Below the pieces are notes generated by a model. The model searched no databases. It had not been told where the DNA came from and saw only the letters and a program-made list of their open reading frames with translations. Source: Rebecca billardiae RCC1528 (Eukaryota; Haptophyta). Taken from it: a stretch of DNA of 64,000 nt. A program made the translations under genes and the position numbers. The first letter of the stretch is position 1. The number at the start of each line of letters is the position of its first letter. Of the stretch, positions 47,299 to 57,296 are shown piece by piece. Location: NCBI GenBank assembly GCA_965240325.2, contig OZ251223.1:806001-870000 (forward strand), written 5' to 3'.

Positions 47299-48878
47299 AT
47301 GGCGCATTGGCTGACCGAGAAGCTCGACCGCCTGGCTGGGCGGCCGGCTGCGCGCGAGCCGGCGCAGGGCACGTCTGGCCGCGCGAGCAATGCGCAGCCG
47401 GCGCAGGCGCAGCCAGTGGCGCAGCCTGCGGCTGTGGCGCAGCCCGTCGCCGCGCCTGAGCCGCCTGGCAACGCGCCCCCGGGGAACATCAACCACTATA
47501 CGATGAAGCAGACCCTCGGCGTCGGCGCCTTTGGGAAGGTCAAGCTCGCCGAGCACAAGGAGACGCACCAGCTGTTCGCCATCAAGTGCATCCAGAGGAG
47601 CCGCCTGGCGGCTTCCCGGCAGGTGGAGCGGCTGCAGCGGTGAGCGGCAATCCCGCGCATGCGCACCGGAGACGTGCCCAGCCCCTCACATTGCCGCCCC
47701 ACGCCGCCTGCTGAACGCCCACCCCGCGCTGCCCCGCGTGCGCGCGCAGCGAGATCCGCATCCTCAAGATGCTGCGCCACCCAAACGTGATCCAACTGCA
47801 CGAGGTGATCGAGACGGAGAGCGACATCTACCTGGTGATGGAGCACGTGAGCGGCGGCGACCTGCTGGATTTCATCAACAGTCGGGGCGCCATGCCTGAG
47901 GCGCAGGCGCGCGAGCTGTTCGGCCAGGTGAGAGCAGCGAGGGGGCCAGGGCTCGGCCGGAGCGCGCGCGAGACCCGACCGCCGCAGCGCGCACGCACGC
48001 ACCCCTCCCCGTGTCGGCGGTTGAGGCGGGCAGCGCGCGCTCGGCGCTCCCCAGCCTGGCGGCACGAGATCGCGGGCCGCGCACGCGGCTGTGCACGCGC
48101 GCGGGCGTGCGCCTGTCGCGCGCATCGGCCCGCTCACATCGCTGCCGACTGCGCTGCCGCGCCCTCGCTCGCGCGTGCCGCTCAGATCACCTGTGGCCTT
48201 CAGTTCTGCCACTCGCTTGGCGTGGCGCACCGCGACCTGAAGCCCGAGAACATCCTGATCAACGAGCAGGGCGTCGTGAAGATCACCGACTTCGGGCTGA
48301 GCAACATGCAGCAGGCGGGCGAGCACCTCAGCACGCTCTGCGGCTCGCCGTACTACGCGGCGCCCGAGCTGCTGGACGGCTCGACCACGCAGTACGACGG
48401 CACCGAGGCGGACGTGTGGTCCGTCGGCGTGATCACGTTCGCTATCCTCTGCGGCGAGCTGCCCTTCGACGGCCAGACGCTCCCCGATCTCTTCGCAAAG
48501 ATCACTGCGGCCAAGTACACAATCCCTGCGCAGCTCAACCTCTCGCCCGAGTGCCAGGACATTCTCGCGCAGATGCTCGTGCGCGAGCCGTCGGGCCGAC
48601 GCGGCCTCGCGCAGCTGCGCAGTCACGCGTGGCTGCAGGGCCCGACGGCCGGGCTGCCGCAGCTGCAAAAGGCAGGGAGCGCCGCCGGGCCCGCCGAGAT
48701 CCCCGGCTCCGCGTCGATGTCCTTCGACCTCAACCCCTCCTCGCTCGAGCAGGGCTGGGCCGAGCGCAACCTCGGCAAGGAGGTGCGTGCCGCCGACGCA
48801 GCTGCAGTGCCACGCTCGCTGTCCGTACCGGATGTGCCCGGTGCCGCCGCACCCGATGGCACTCGCGAGGGCGGCTGA
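47299..48878 (+). CDS. SNF1/AMPK-like Ser/Thr protein kinase (403 aa)
   Basis: Three exons: 47299-47639, 47750-47927, 48186-48878; introns GTGAGC...CAG and GTGAGA...CAG. The start MAHWLTEKLDRL is followed by an Ala/Gln/Pro-rich linker. The kinase domain runs from ~68 to ~325: glycine loop GVGAFGKV (74-81), catalytic lysine in FAIK (K96), H188-R189-D190 with KPEN, D208-F209-G210, T-loop T223 before CGSPYYAAPE (APE 232-234). All catalytic residues are intact, and the T-loop threonine fits activation by an LKB1-type kinase. The phrase LRSHAWLQGP closes the domain. The C-terminal ~70 residues are Ser/Ala/Pro-rich, and I see no UBA or KA1 domain, so it is shorter than canonical SNF1/AMPK alpha and closer to minimal CAMKL kinases. 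The gene lies just downstream of the right arm of the inverted repeat. Confidence 0.94.
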
Positions 48879-49421
48879 GCGACGGGCGCGCAGCGCGCAC
48901 GACGGGCTTTCAGCTGGCCGCTCGGCGCACCCTGCCGACAGGCAGTGGCGTCGTGGCGGCATGCCGCATGCTCGCTTGCGGGACCCTGCTGGCGAAGCTG
49001 CCCAACCACGTCAACATCGTCTGTCATCGAGCGTGCCGGTGGTTTGGCCGGGCAGCTGCATGCAGCATGGCCCGGCCGATGGCGATGGCGGATGGCGCAT
49101 CGCTTGGCGGATCAGAGACTACTGGGTCGCCCGTTTGCGACGCCGACTGCCATGCCATGCCACGCTGCGAACTACCTGTCGGCGCTCGACCAGTCGACCT
49201 CTGTGTGCTCGTCCGCGGCTGCCGGCGGCGTTGTAAGTGTACTGTGTAGACGGGACACGGGTCCGCCGCGGCGACTCGGTCAGCAACACTAACGACGGTT
49301 AGTCGGTGTAAGACGCGGACGCACCTGCGCCTGCGGCTGCGGCGTCGGCGTCGGCGCGGTCCTATCCTAGACTGGTGTCAGACATGCTCATCGAGTCGTC
49401 GGAACTCATCGTCGGAAGGCG
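48879..49421. other. intergenic, nothing recognised
   Basis: 543 bp between the kinase and the SPIRAL1/Jupiter-like gene. Rich in CG and GATGGCG words. No gene or element seen. Confidence 0.4.
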
Positions 49422-50660
49422 ATGACTCGATCAGGGGAGAGAGGGAGGCCACCAGTGAGTCGGATGAACATGACTCATGAGGAAGTGGACAACCGGCCGT
49501 TTCATCCGCGCCGACAAAGTCGTCGGCGCGAAACGGCCGATTTGAGCAGCAGAGGTTTCACCGCCGCACGCGTCTCCGCGACCGCTCACCCGCGCAAGAC
49601 GGTCGACATGTTCTCCCACGACATCACCTCGGAGAAGCGGAGCACGCTCGTCCACGCCGCACCGGGAGGCAAGAGCACCTTCTCTCTCGCGCATGACTCT
49701 GGTGGTGACGACATGACTCCGCGTGAGCATGCGGCCCTGCGCAAGGTGTGCCATGCTGCGCGTTGCGCGCGCCAGCACCTCGTCCATCTCTCACCCGCGC
49801 ACCGCACCGCTGCGTGTCGCACTGCGCAGGCCGAGCGCCAGAAGGAGGCCGACCGGCAGTACCGTGAGGCGACGCTGCAGCTCACACAGAGTGGCTCCAC
49901 CAAGTACGTCGAGAGCACGGGTGACAAGCTCTTTGGCCAGATCGCCCCGGCCGCAGCGCCCAAGCCTGACCTCTTTGCGGCGTCGGCACCGTTCGCCACC
50001 ACGAACGACACCGCCGCTGCACGCAGCTCGACGCGCGTGAACGCAGCGCCTGGCGGCCGGCAGACACTTGTGCTTGGATCCGATTCGCCGTCGTGGATGT
50101 CCCAGGTGCGTGGCGCCTCCGTCCTTGGCGCGGCGTGTGCCGTGCGCTTTTCAGTGCTCACGCGTCGCGCGCGCACTCCCTGCCGCACGCATGCTTCGCA
50201 GGGTGGTAACTTCGACAAGCCCAAGCCCATGGCCAAGCCGCGTGAGTCCGGCGTGGCTCATCCCGACCTCCAGCTGGGCTCGCAGATGGCCTCACTGCTC
50301 TCACGACCCGTTTTTGGCGACACCAACACCGGCAGCGCACAGACCGCAGCGCCGCTGTTCCCGGACACCGAGGAGAAGACCGACGGCCCGCCGGACACGA
50401 CCAACATGACTCACAAGGAGCGCGTCGCCGCGATGAGGGCCTTCCGGACGCATCAGGAGAACGTGAGCGCAGCTGGTCCCCAGGCTGGCGTCAAGTCGCA
50501 GGGCCAGTGGCCGCCAGCGCTCACCAAGCAGAACACCGCTGGTATGCGTGAGGGCGGCGTTGGTGGCGAGCAGCGAACGCTCGAGTGCTCGATCGGGGAT
50601 CGGCCGTCGTCACGCGTGCTCGCGCCGCCGGGCGGTCGCAGCAACATCACGTTCGGCTAG
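49422..50660 (+). CDS. SPIRAL1/Jupiter-like microtubule-associated protein (352 aa)
   Basis: Three exons: 49422-49745, 49830-50105, 50202-50660. The introns are 84 bp (GTGTGC...CAG) and 96 bp (GTGCGT...CAG). Both are multiples of three without stops, so an unspliced frame of 412 aa also exists; the Arg/Cys/His-rich insert sequence marks them as introns. The protein repeats a PGG motif three times: LVHAAPGGKSTFSLAHD (PGG 81-83), RVNAAPGGRQTLVLGSD (182-184) and SSRVLAPPGGRSNITFG at the very C-terminus (343-345). This is the signature shared by plant SPIRAL1 and animal Jupiter/HN1 proteins, small disordered microtubule binders. A second repeated phrase, MTHEEVDNRPF near the start and MTHKERVAAMRAF later, is of unknown meaning. 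The true start may be the second ATG at residue 15 or 17. Confidence 0.7.
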   Translation: MTRSGERGRPPVSRMNMTHEEVDNRPFHPRRQSRRRETADLSSRGFTAARVSATAHPRKTVDMFSHDITSEKRSTLVHAAPGGKSTFSLAHDSGGDDMTPREHAALRKVCHAARCARQHLVHLSPAHRTAACRTAQAERQKEADRQYREATLQLTQSGSTKYVESTGDKLFGQIAPAAAPKPDLFAASAPFATTNDTAAARSSTRVNAAPGGRQTLVLGSDSPSWMSQVRGASVLGAACAVRFSVLTRRARTPCRTHASQGGNFDKPKPMAKPRESGVAHPDLQLGSQMASLLSRPVFGDTNTGSAQTAAPLFPDTEEKTDGPPDTTNMTHKERVAAMRAFRTHQENVSAAGPQAGVKSQGQWPPALTKQNTAGMREGGVGGEQRTLECSIGDRPSSRVLAPPGGRSNITFG

Positions 50661-51370
50661 CTTTGCCCAAGCCGGTGACTGGCGCGAGGCGCACGGTGAT
50701 GACGACAGACAGCACTATTCAGCACGGCTGACGCCGGCACCGCCATCGGCGCCGTCTCGGCGTCTGGCTCTGCCATCCGTCCATCAGGCATCAGTGCGCA
50801 TCCAGCAGCCGGGCACACTGGCACTGCTCTCACCCCGGTGCTTGGGAGGTGATGCCTGATGGGGAGGACCCTCCCCATTCCCATCAGTTAATTCACTCGG
50901 ACTGTATCACTAGGCATCCACCACGACGATTCCCCCACGGGGACGGCGGTCATTTTCGTGAGAATCTCAAACGACTGTCCGTACCCGCATTTAAAAGGCA
51001 CCAGCCTGAACCCTAAACAACCCGATTGTTAAAGAGGCGGCTCCTTTGGTAGGATACAACTCCAGCGGCTTGAACAAGCCGCCTTTCAATCTGCCTGCCC
51101 AGTTCTCGATCGGCCGCGCCCCGGGGGCCCCCGGCCCGGGCGGCGGAAGGAGGCTCGGGGAGGGAGGGGAGGATCAGGGCGGGAGCTGCCTCAACGTCAG
51201 GCGGCGGTTGGAGAGAAGGCGGCGGGGCGAGCGGCGCGGCGCAGGGCAGGCGCACACACCGCCCACACCGCCCGCATGGCGGGCGCGCGCGGGGCCGGTG
51301 GCACGGCTGCAGCGCGCGCGCACCGCAGGCCTTGATGTGCCCGAGCACACACACACTCGACGTCGCGCAC
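50661..51370. other. spacer; possible 3' part of a minus-strand gene
   Basis: No clear gene. If the exon at 51371-51538 is real, its downstream exons should lie here. One candidate end is ELGRQIERRLVQAAGVVSYQ on the minus strand near 51100, but no acceptor fits with confidence. Confidence 0.3.
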
Positions 51371-51538
51371 GGTGCTGCAGCCGACCGACACCCAGCTCTG
51401 CGGATGTCTGACCCACGGCATCACGTACTGCACGAACACGTCGCGGCCCGTTAGCAACGCCTCGCGGAAGCCATCGTACCGTGTGCCCTGCGACTTGTAG
51501 AACTGGACGTTGTGCGGCAGGCCGATCGTCGCCATCAC
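51371..51538 (-). CDS. isolated candidate exon (56 codons, unknown)
   Basis: Minus strand, exactly 168 bp, bounded by a CAG acceptor (51541-51539) and a GTGCGC donor (51370-51365), the same splice style as the confirmed genes. It reads GLPHNVQFYKSQGTRYDGFR, LLTGRDVFVQYVMPWVRHPQ and SWVSVGCST, which looks like real folded protein and not GC noise. I could not link it to upstream or downstream exons and do not recognise the family. It may be a remnant of a decayed gene. Confidence 0.4.
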
Positions 51539-51818
51539 CTGCGCGCGTGCTGGGCCGGACGGCGCGACAGCGCGGGCGGTGGCGCGCGCGGGGGCGAGGC
51601 CAAGTCAGCAGGCATAAATATACAACTCCGGGCGCGGCGCGCGAGCCCCGCTGCCCCGAGCAAGGCGCGGGGGCGCAGCGCGCGCCGCGCGCGGCACGCC
51701 CACGCAGCATCGGCGTGACACGCTTGGCGTGCGTCGAATCCAAGCGTTGCTGCGGGCTGCCGCGCTCGCAGTTTAATCAGTACATCACCACGTTGCCATC
51801 GTTGCCATCTAGCACAGC

Positions 51819-52271
51819 GCGAAGCTGCACCGCCCGCCGGCGGAGGCTGTGCCCACCCTCGTCGCGCGGTACAGCAAGATCCTGTGGTCCGTCCAACCCC
51901 AGTGACCCGTCCCCCACATCCGCGAGCAGCAGCACGCGGCGATCTTCGGGAGGCTGCTCACGCGCGTCGCAGCGCACTACCGAGCCGTGGACGCGACCAA
52001 GCGGACCGATATCCAGGTCGAGGCCAGCGCGCTCGACGTCACTGCCATCGGCCTCGTTGCTGAGGACCGCCAGTGTGTTGGCTGCGCGAGCTCGAGCTCC
52101 TATCTCATGTGCCGCTTGCCGCTCTGCGGCGCCGGCTGAGACTTCTTCGCGATCGCGTCTCTCACGGCGATCAAGCAAGGGCACGTGCTCGGCAGCTGGC
52201 GAGAGCAACACAGCGTCCGCGAGGTCAGCTGGGTTCTAGCTGCCAACGGCTTGCGCCCGCGCAACACCTGA
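51819..52271 (+). pseudogene. broken reading frame with two in-frame TGA codons
   Basis: One frame gives protein-like sequence across two TGA stops (51903 and 52137) to a third TGA at 52269. Pieces include VPTLVARYSKILWSVQ, QHAAIFGRLLTRVAAHYRAV, SALDVTAIGLVAEDRQCVG and ASLTAIKQGHVLGSWREQHS. No splice junction removes either stop with the usual donor. The most likely reading is a decayed gene. Recoding of TGA (selenocysteine) is a remote alternative, with no stem-loop found to support it. Family not recognised. Confidence 0.45.
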
Positions 52272-54219
52272 CCGCAACGAGCGTCTGCCGGCACGCCGGT
52301 GTGGACGCTCGACTTCCAGCACCATTTCAGATGCCATCAAGTCTAGGGAGCAGGCCGTGTGTAGCGAGTGCTAGAATAAGGCAGACCGCTAGCTGCACTG
52401 CGCCCAGCCGCGAGCGCAGTGGTGCCCGTACGCGGCGCTGCGGCACGCACGCGGTGTGCGCGAGCGCTGCGCGGGCCACCGGCGTGGCCCCGCTGCCCGG
52501 GGCCGTCCACTCGGCCGCGTGGCGCGCCGCACCCGGCCGTCGCATGGACCCGGCGAGTGCCAGAGCCGGCGAGCAGTCGTCTACGCTACATCACGGGCCA
52601 AGCAGTGGGTAGTCGCGAGCACGATGGACCAAGACGATCTTGCGATGTGGGCGCAGCGACGGCAACCTCACTTGGCACGCATCGGCGGCCTGAGCCGCCG
52701 GAGTGAACAAAGTCACAGACAAGGGGATGCGTGCGCGGATGCGTGCGTTGGGCTCGGTGCATTCGCGCGTACATTCTGACACCCACGCCAGCTTCCTCTT
52801 CTCCTCCGGCGCACACTGCTTGGGCAGCGCGGGCGCCGTGTGGCGCGAGCACCACGAGCTCACAGTCTGGCTGACTCGCGCGGCGTCGTGCCGTCTGCAC
52901 GCACATGTGGCGCACACTACCTCGGGCGGTTCGAGCAATCCATGCGCGCACGCGAATACGCCATGGACGCCGCGTCTCTCCCCCGCCCGTTCGGCCCCCG
53001 CGCGGCCCTGACTCGACTCGCACCCGTCCGCCGAGACCCAGCCCACTGCCCGCCGACTACCGAGGCTTTGGCAGCGGCTCTCGCGCCGGGGCGCCCTTTG
53101 CCGGGACGCTCCTTGTGGAACGCGAAGGTCGAGGGGTAGGTGAATAGGGCGGGCGGAGGTGATTCGAGGAATTGAAGGAACGACTTCATCAAGTGCCACT
53201 AATGATTTGCACCCGCGCGAAATACGTACTTACATTACTCCGACGGTACCGCGAGTAGCTTTGTGAAATAGAGATCGGGACGGAAACCGCCGATTCGAAC
53301 TTCTCCAAAATGTCCGCCCCTCCCACCCGGGAATCGTCGTGGTGAGGGCCGCGCGGCGCGCGGCGGCGCCTGCCTCGGACCGGATACTCATTACTCATGG
53401 CGCACGGCCCGGCCGCCCGGCCCCGAAAGGTCTGAGCGTGAGGCTGCGTGAGCGAAAGCCGGGCGGGCCGGGGGCCGGGGGGGGGGCGGCGCACGTGCGT
53501 CGGTGCTCCGCAAACTATCAAAAAGACTCAGTGACTTAAAGAGGATGCGCGCAGGATTTTATTATTGGGTTTTTTGTAGGTCCCGGATTCAGGTGTGCAA
53601 AGCGCAAGTAGTAGTATAGTGAGTAAGGCTACCCAATATCGCTGCCAATGATTGCGTTATTTGTATACTGCCCCTTAATTATAATTTTAACGACGAGACT
53701 CGAGTCTAATGACGAGTAACGATAGTCGTGACACTTATTAGTAAGAGTGACTCATTACTCTTAGGGGAATGCAGGGTGGAACTTAGCACATAACACCAGC
53801 CGTGTGTTCGATGCGAACATTCTCACGTACATATAGTAAGACGATGCCTGAATACAGAATAATTGTATAAGAGCCCTGAAACAGCTCTCCAACCATAGAA
53901 AAGAGAGGTTGGGTCGGCTTTTATGTCGCTTGAAGTAATAAAGCATTATGCCGGCATATATGAAGTCATGAACCCGACTCTGAGTGTCTGCTCCGCGGAT
54001 CGCCCGACGCCCCGGCCACGGGGTGCCTGGGCCCGCTGGCCCGGCGCGGTCCGCGGCGCCCGCGCAGCCGCGCCCGCGAGCTCCGGGTCAGGGCCCGCCG
54101 CCGGGCGGGGCGGCGGACCGCCAGACCGGGCTGCGCCTGGATCAGCAGGTCCAGCCGATTGAGCCGCGAGAGGCAACTGGGCTTCGCACTCGGCGTCGCA
54201 GCCCCGGAGTCTTAGCGCC
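52272..54219. other. intergenic, nothing firmly recognised
   Basis: A plus-strand frame at 52840-53139 contains YLGRFEQSMRAREYAMDAA and ends SLWNAKVEG, and could be a short decayed exon; the evidence is too thin to call. 53560-53980 is unusually AT-rich for this window and has no gene. 53984-54180 is very GC-rich. Confidence 0.35.
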
Positions 54220-54660
54220 TGGCGTTAAGACCTCGACCGCAAGGCCTTTGGCTTCGGCACGCTTGAGCGCCAGGTGGGCCCGTACGAGGCGCGGCTCGTT
54301 ACCTTCCCCGCGATCGTCCCGATCGTCGTTGGGGCGTTCGGCGAGTGGCAGAGCGCGGAGGTGGACCGCGTCCTCAAGAAGGTCGCCAAGATGGGGCGGG
54401 ACACGTGGCGGGCGCGCCTCAGCGCGCCCTCGGCGACCCGCCGCCGAGCGCGCGCTGCTCGGCACCATGCGGCGCGAGCTGGGCATGTGCTGCCTGCGTG
54501 GCCAGGCCAAGATGCTCATCGCCCGCGCGCGCATGGCTCGTGTGCGCCGGGCCGGGCACGCGCCCGCGGGGGCGCTGCACACGACGACTACTTCGAGACG
54601 ACGGCTGACGACGCGTGGCACCGCGCGATCACCGCGGTAGCGCGCGCGCGTTGACGCCAG
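54220..54660 (+). mobile_element. family C ORF fragment, decayed copy
   Basis: Homologous to the reverse strand at 63099-63545. It reads [20 protein letters not shown] and [20 protein letters not shown] in one frame, then [20 protein letters not shown] in a second frame, and [14 protein letters not shown] in a third. At least two frameshifts separate these from the continuous frame of the other copy. It is thus a pseudogenic copy of a repeated protein, most likely from a mobile element. Confidence 0.6.
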
Positions 54661-55108
54661 ACGGTGGGCGATGGAGTGACGATGGGCGACTACGAAGGGG
54701 GGGGTCCTGCGAGTGCGAGGAGCTCAGCGCGGCTGGTCCGCCGAGCAGTGGCGTTTATGTCCAGGCTCCAGCCCGGCCCCCGAGAGGGCTTGGCCGCTGC
54801 CCGGCGCGGAGTGGCGGTCCGTGGCGGGCAGTCCGCGCGCTTAGCACGGTCGGGGCCGTCACTCGACTCGTCGGTGCGGCCCGCTCTCGACCGGGAGGCT
54901 GACTACGACTACGAGTGACGCGCGGGACTCGTCACGAGTTCGGAGTTGCGCCCGGCGTGCCCGCGCCGAAGTCAGCATGCAACCCGACTCGACTCTCTTA
55001 GGTTAGTCGCAGATTATTATATATATAATTATACATGCATACACATGACGCATATACATATATACATACATACATGCAGATATACGCATGCAAAGACTAT
55101 AGGGGCTG
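54661..55108. other. intergenic with short AT microsatellites
   Basis: The first ~60 bp continue the family C similarity (GATGGGCGACTACGA). (TA)n, CATA and ACATACAT runs occur at 55015-55090. No gene. Confidence 0.5.
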
Positions 55109-55849
55109 CTATTGCATCGTCGCAGCTGCGCTGCTTGCACGCTGAGCAGTCGTTGCAGCAGCATACACGGCTGCAGCCGAGGCCGGCTGCTTGCCACGGG
55201 CTCTCGCGGACATCATCTGCGGTGATGGAGAAGGCATGGGGGCGTCCGATGCTCGCACAGCACCCTCGCCTGATAGCGTCACGCCCGCAGATCCCCCGCC
55301 TGCGGTCGTACCACCCGCCGCAGACCCAACTGTGACGCGCCCAGCCGAGGAGGAGCCGCCGCCGGCAGCGGCGGCAGCAGCTGCCGCTGCGCCACTTGGG
55401 CCGCTATTCATCTCGTTGAGGCTCGCGTAGACCGCGGCCTGCAAAAGCGCGTCCTCGTCGGCGCAGTCATCGACGCCCATCGCCGCAAAGCCCTTCACAC
55501 CCGGCTCTGCCTGCTCGAATTCGAGCGCGTCCATATCGAGGTCCTCGTGGTTGACAGGCGACTCGGCGCGAGAGGTCTTGTCGGCGCGCACGGACTTGGG
55601 CGATGCGGAGCGATTGTCACGGTGGTGCTCATGCTCCATGATGTCGTCGAGCGGGCACGGGCAGCCCTTGAAGTCCTCCAGGGAAAGGACGTTGCCAAAC
55701 CGCACTGTGTTGGCATTGGAGAATATTGAGTTTGGATTGGTGGAGATGGTCGAGCCAGCGTCCGACGCCGAGGCTGATGCAGCGTCAGGCTCGATCGGGC
55801 GCAGGCGGTAGGCGTCGTCCCCGCTCTCAGGGCGGGGTGAGCGCTCCAT
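55109..55849 (-). CDS. unknown protein with a ubiquitin-interacting motif (246 aa)
   Basis: A minus-strand frame; the ATG at 55849 gives MERSPRPESGDDAYRL. The frame is open further upstream to ~55972, so a 5' exon is possible. The middle is well mixed and not GC noise (NPNSIFSNANTVRFGNVLSL, EDFKGCPCPLDDIMEHEHH). Residues 131-146, DEDALLQAAVYASLNE, fit the UIM pattern (acidic start, A-x-x-S core, acidic end), which binds ubiquitin. The C-terminal 90 residues are poly-Ala, Gly and Ser with little structure. No other domain recognised. It is divergent from the 14-3-3 gene with 525 bp between starts. Confidence 0.5.
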   Translation of the reverse strand: MERSPRPESGDDAYRLRPIEPDAASASASDAGSTISTNPNSIFSNANTVRFGNVLSLEDFKGCPCPLDDIMEHEHHRDNRSASPKSVRADKTSRAESPVNHEDLDMDALEFEQAEPGVKGFAAMGVDDCADEDALLQAAVYASLNEMNSGPSGAAAAAAAAAGGGSSSAGRVTVGSAAGGTTAGGGSAGVTLSGEGAVRASDAPMPSPSPQMMSARARGKQPASAAAVYAAATTAQRASSAAATMQ

Positions 55850-56374
55850 CCGCGCCCAGCGCTCCCGCCCACAAGGCAGTTCCGCCACAAGCCTGGGTCG
55901 CCTCGGTGGAGGGCTGCCCTGTCTCTCGGCGGGCGTCAGGAGCCGGGGGGTGGTCAGCAGCGTACTGGACACCGGACGCGAGCGGCGAGCGCTTCTCTAG
56001 TTCTCTCCCGTTGCCGGATTGGGTAATGGGTACTCGTCTACTCGATGGTACATAAGACTAAATAGATGTATCAGTAGAAACAGTTACTTTAAAAAGTAAA
56101 GTACCGCACAGGGCTGGAGGCTTCGGCCGCCAGTCTGATCACCCGGAGCCCGTTATAAAGGGGAATTTGGTGGTCATCCCGATCAAAGGCCCCCCTTTCA
56201 TTCCTTTGTCCCGATAGATACCTGGTACTCAATAGCAGTCGTCATTTGTCCGGACCAGGTCGCAACGCGGCCTTGTCCGATCGGCCGCTCGCGAGGGGTT
56301 GGTTAGGCTGGTGAGCGAGTAGCGAGGCAAGCAAGCCCCCGCCCCCCTCGACTAAGCAGCTTGACTCGGAAGCG
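55850..56374. other. divergent spacer upstream of 14-3-3
   Basis: No gene. An AT-rich stretch at 56050-56110 (AGTTACTTTAAAAAGTAAAG, a short palindrome) stands out and may be part of the 14-3-3 promoter. Confidence 0.4.
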
Positions 56375-57296
56375 ATGGCGATGTCGAAGCCGGACACCGT
56401 GTACATGGCGAAGCTCGCCGAGCAGGCGGAGCGGTATGAGGAGATGGTTGAGTACATGAAGCAGCTCGCGGAGATGGCGGATGCTGACCTCACCCTCGAG
56501 GAGCGCAACCTGCTGTCGGTTGCGTACAAGAACGTTGTCGGCGCCCGGCGCGCGTCCTTCCGCATCATCTCCTCGATCGAGTCCAAGGAGGTCACCAAGG
56601 ATCCCAACTCGATGGAGGTGAAGATCATCGAGGAGTACCGCAAGACGATCGAGGGCGAGCTTGACAAGATCTGCAACGAGATCCTGGCGCTGCTCGACTC
56701 GAACCTCATCACGAAGGCCTCGACTGCGGAGGCCAAGGACTTCTACTACAAGATGAAGGTGCGCGCGCACTCGCGCACGCGTCTTCTCGATGGCTGGCCG
56801 TGCCTATCAGCGCACGTCGCCGGCGGCGCGGCGCACCGGCCTTGCGGCCGAGCTTGGCGTGCGCGTGACGGGGCCGGCGCTGCGGCTGCCCGACACATTT
56901 CCATCCGGCCCCGCACCGCGCCATCCGCAGGGCGACTACTATCGGTATCTCGCCGAGTTCAGGAACGAGGAGGCGGTGAAGAAGGAGGTCGCCAACTCGT
57001 CGGAGGATGCGTACGAGAGCGCGCAGAAGATCGCGCTCACCGAGCTGTCGCCGACCCACCCGATCCGCCTCGGCCTTGCGCTCAACTACTCGGTCTTCAT
57101 GTACGAGGTGCAGAACAAGCCCGACAACGCGTGCCAGCTCGCGAAGAGCGCGTTCGACGATGCGATCGCCGAACTGGACACGCTCGACGAGGAGTCCTAC
57201 AAGGACTCGACGCTGATCATGCAGCTTCTGCGCGACAACCTCACGCTCTGGACAAGCGATCAGGACAACGCAGCGGACACGGTCCAAGACGCCTAG
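56375..57296 (+). CDS. 14-3-3 protein (249 aa)
   Basis: Two exons, 56375-56758 and 56931-57296; intron 56759-56930 has donor GTGCGC and acceptor CAG. Full-length family match: [40 protein letters not shown] (phosphopeptide-binding K/R), [18 protein letters not shown] (the R-Y pair), [38 protein letters not shown] and [13 protein letters not shown]. The acidic C-tail is short. The intron falls between YYKMK and GDYYRY, so both halves of that binding-groove helix need splicing. 14-3-3 dimers bind phosphoserine/threonine clients in the cytosol and would be natural partners for kinases such as the one at 47299. All groove residues I can recall are present. Confidence 0.98.

Noticed and set aside
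52840-53139. Plus-strand frame with YLGRFEQSMRAREYAMDAA
   Set aside because: Some protein-like character, but no start, no convincing splice sites and two competing frames in the same stretch.
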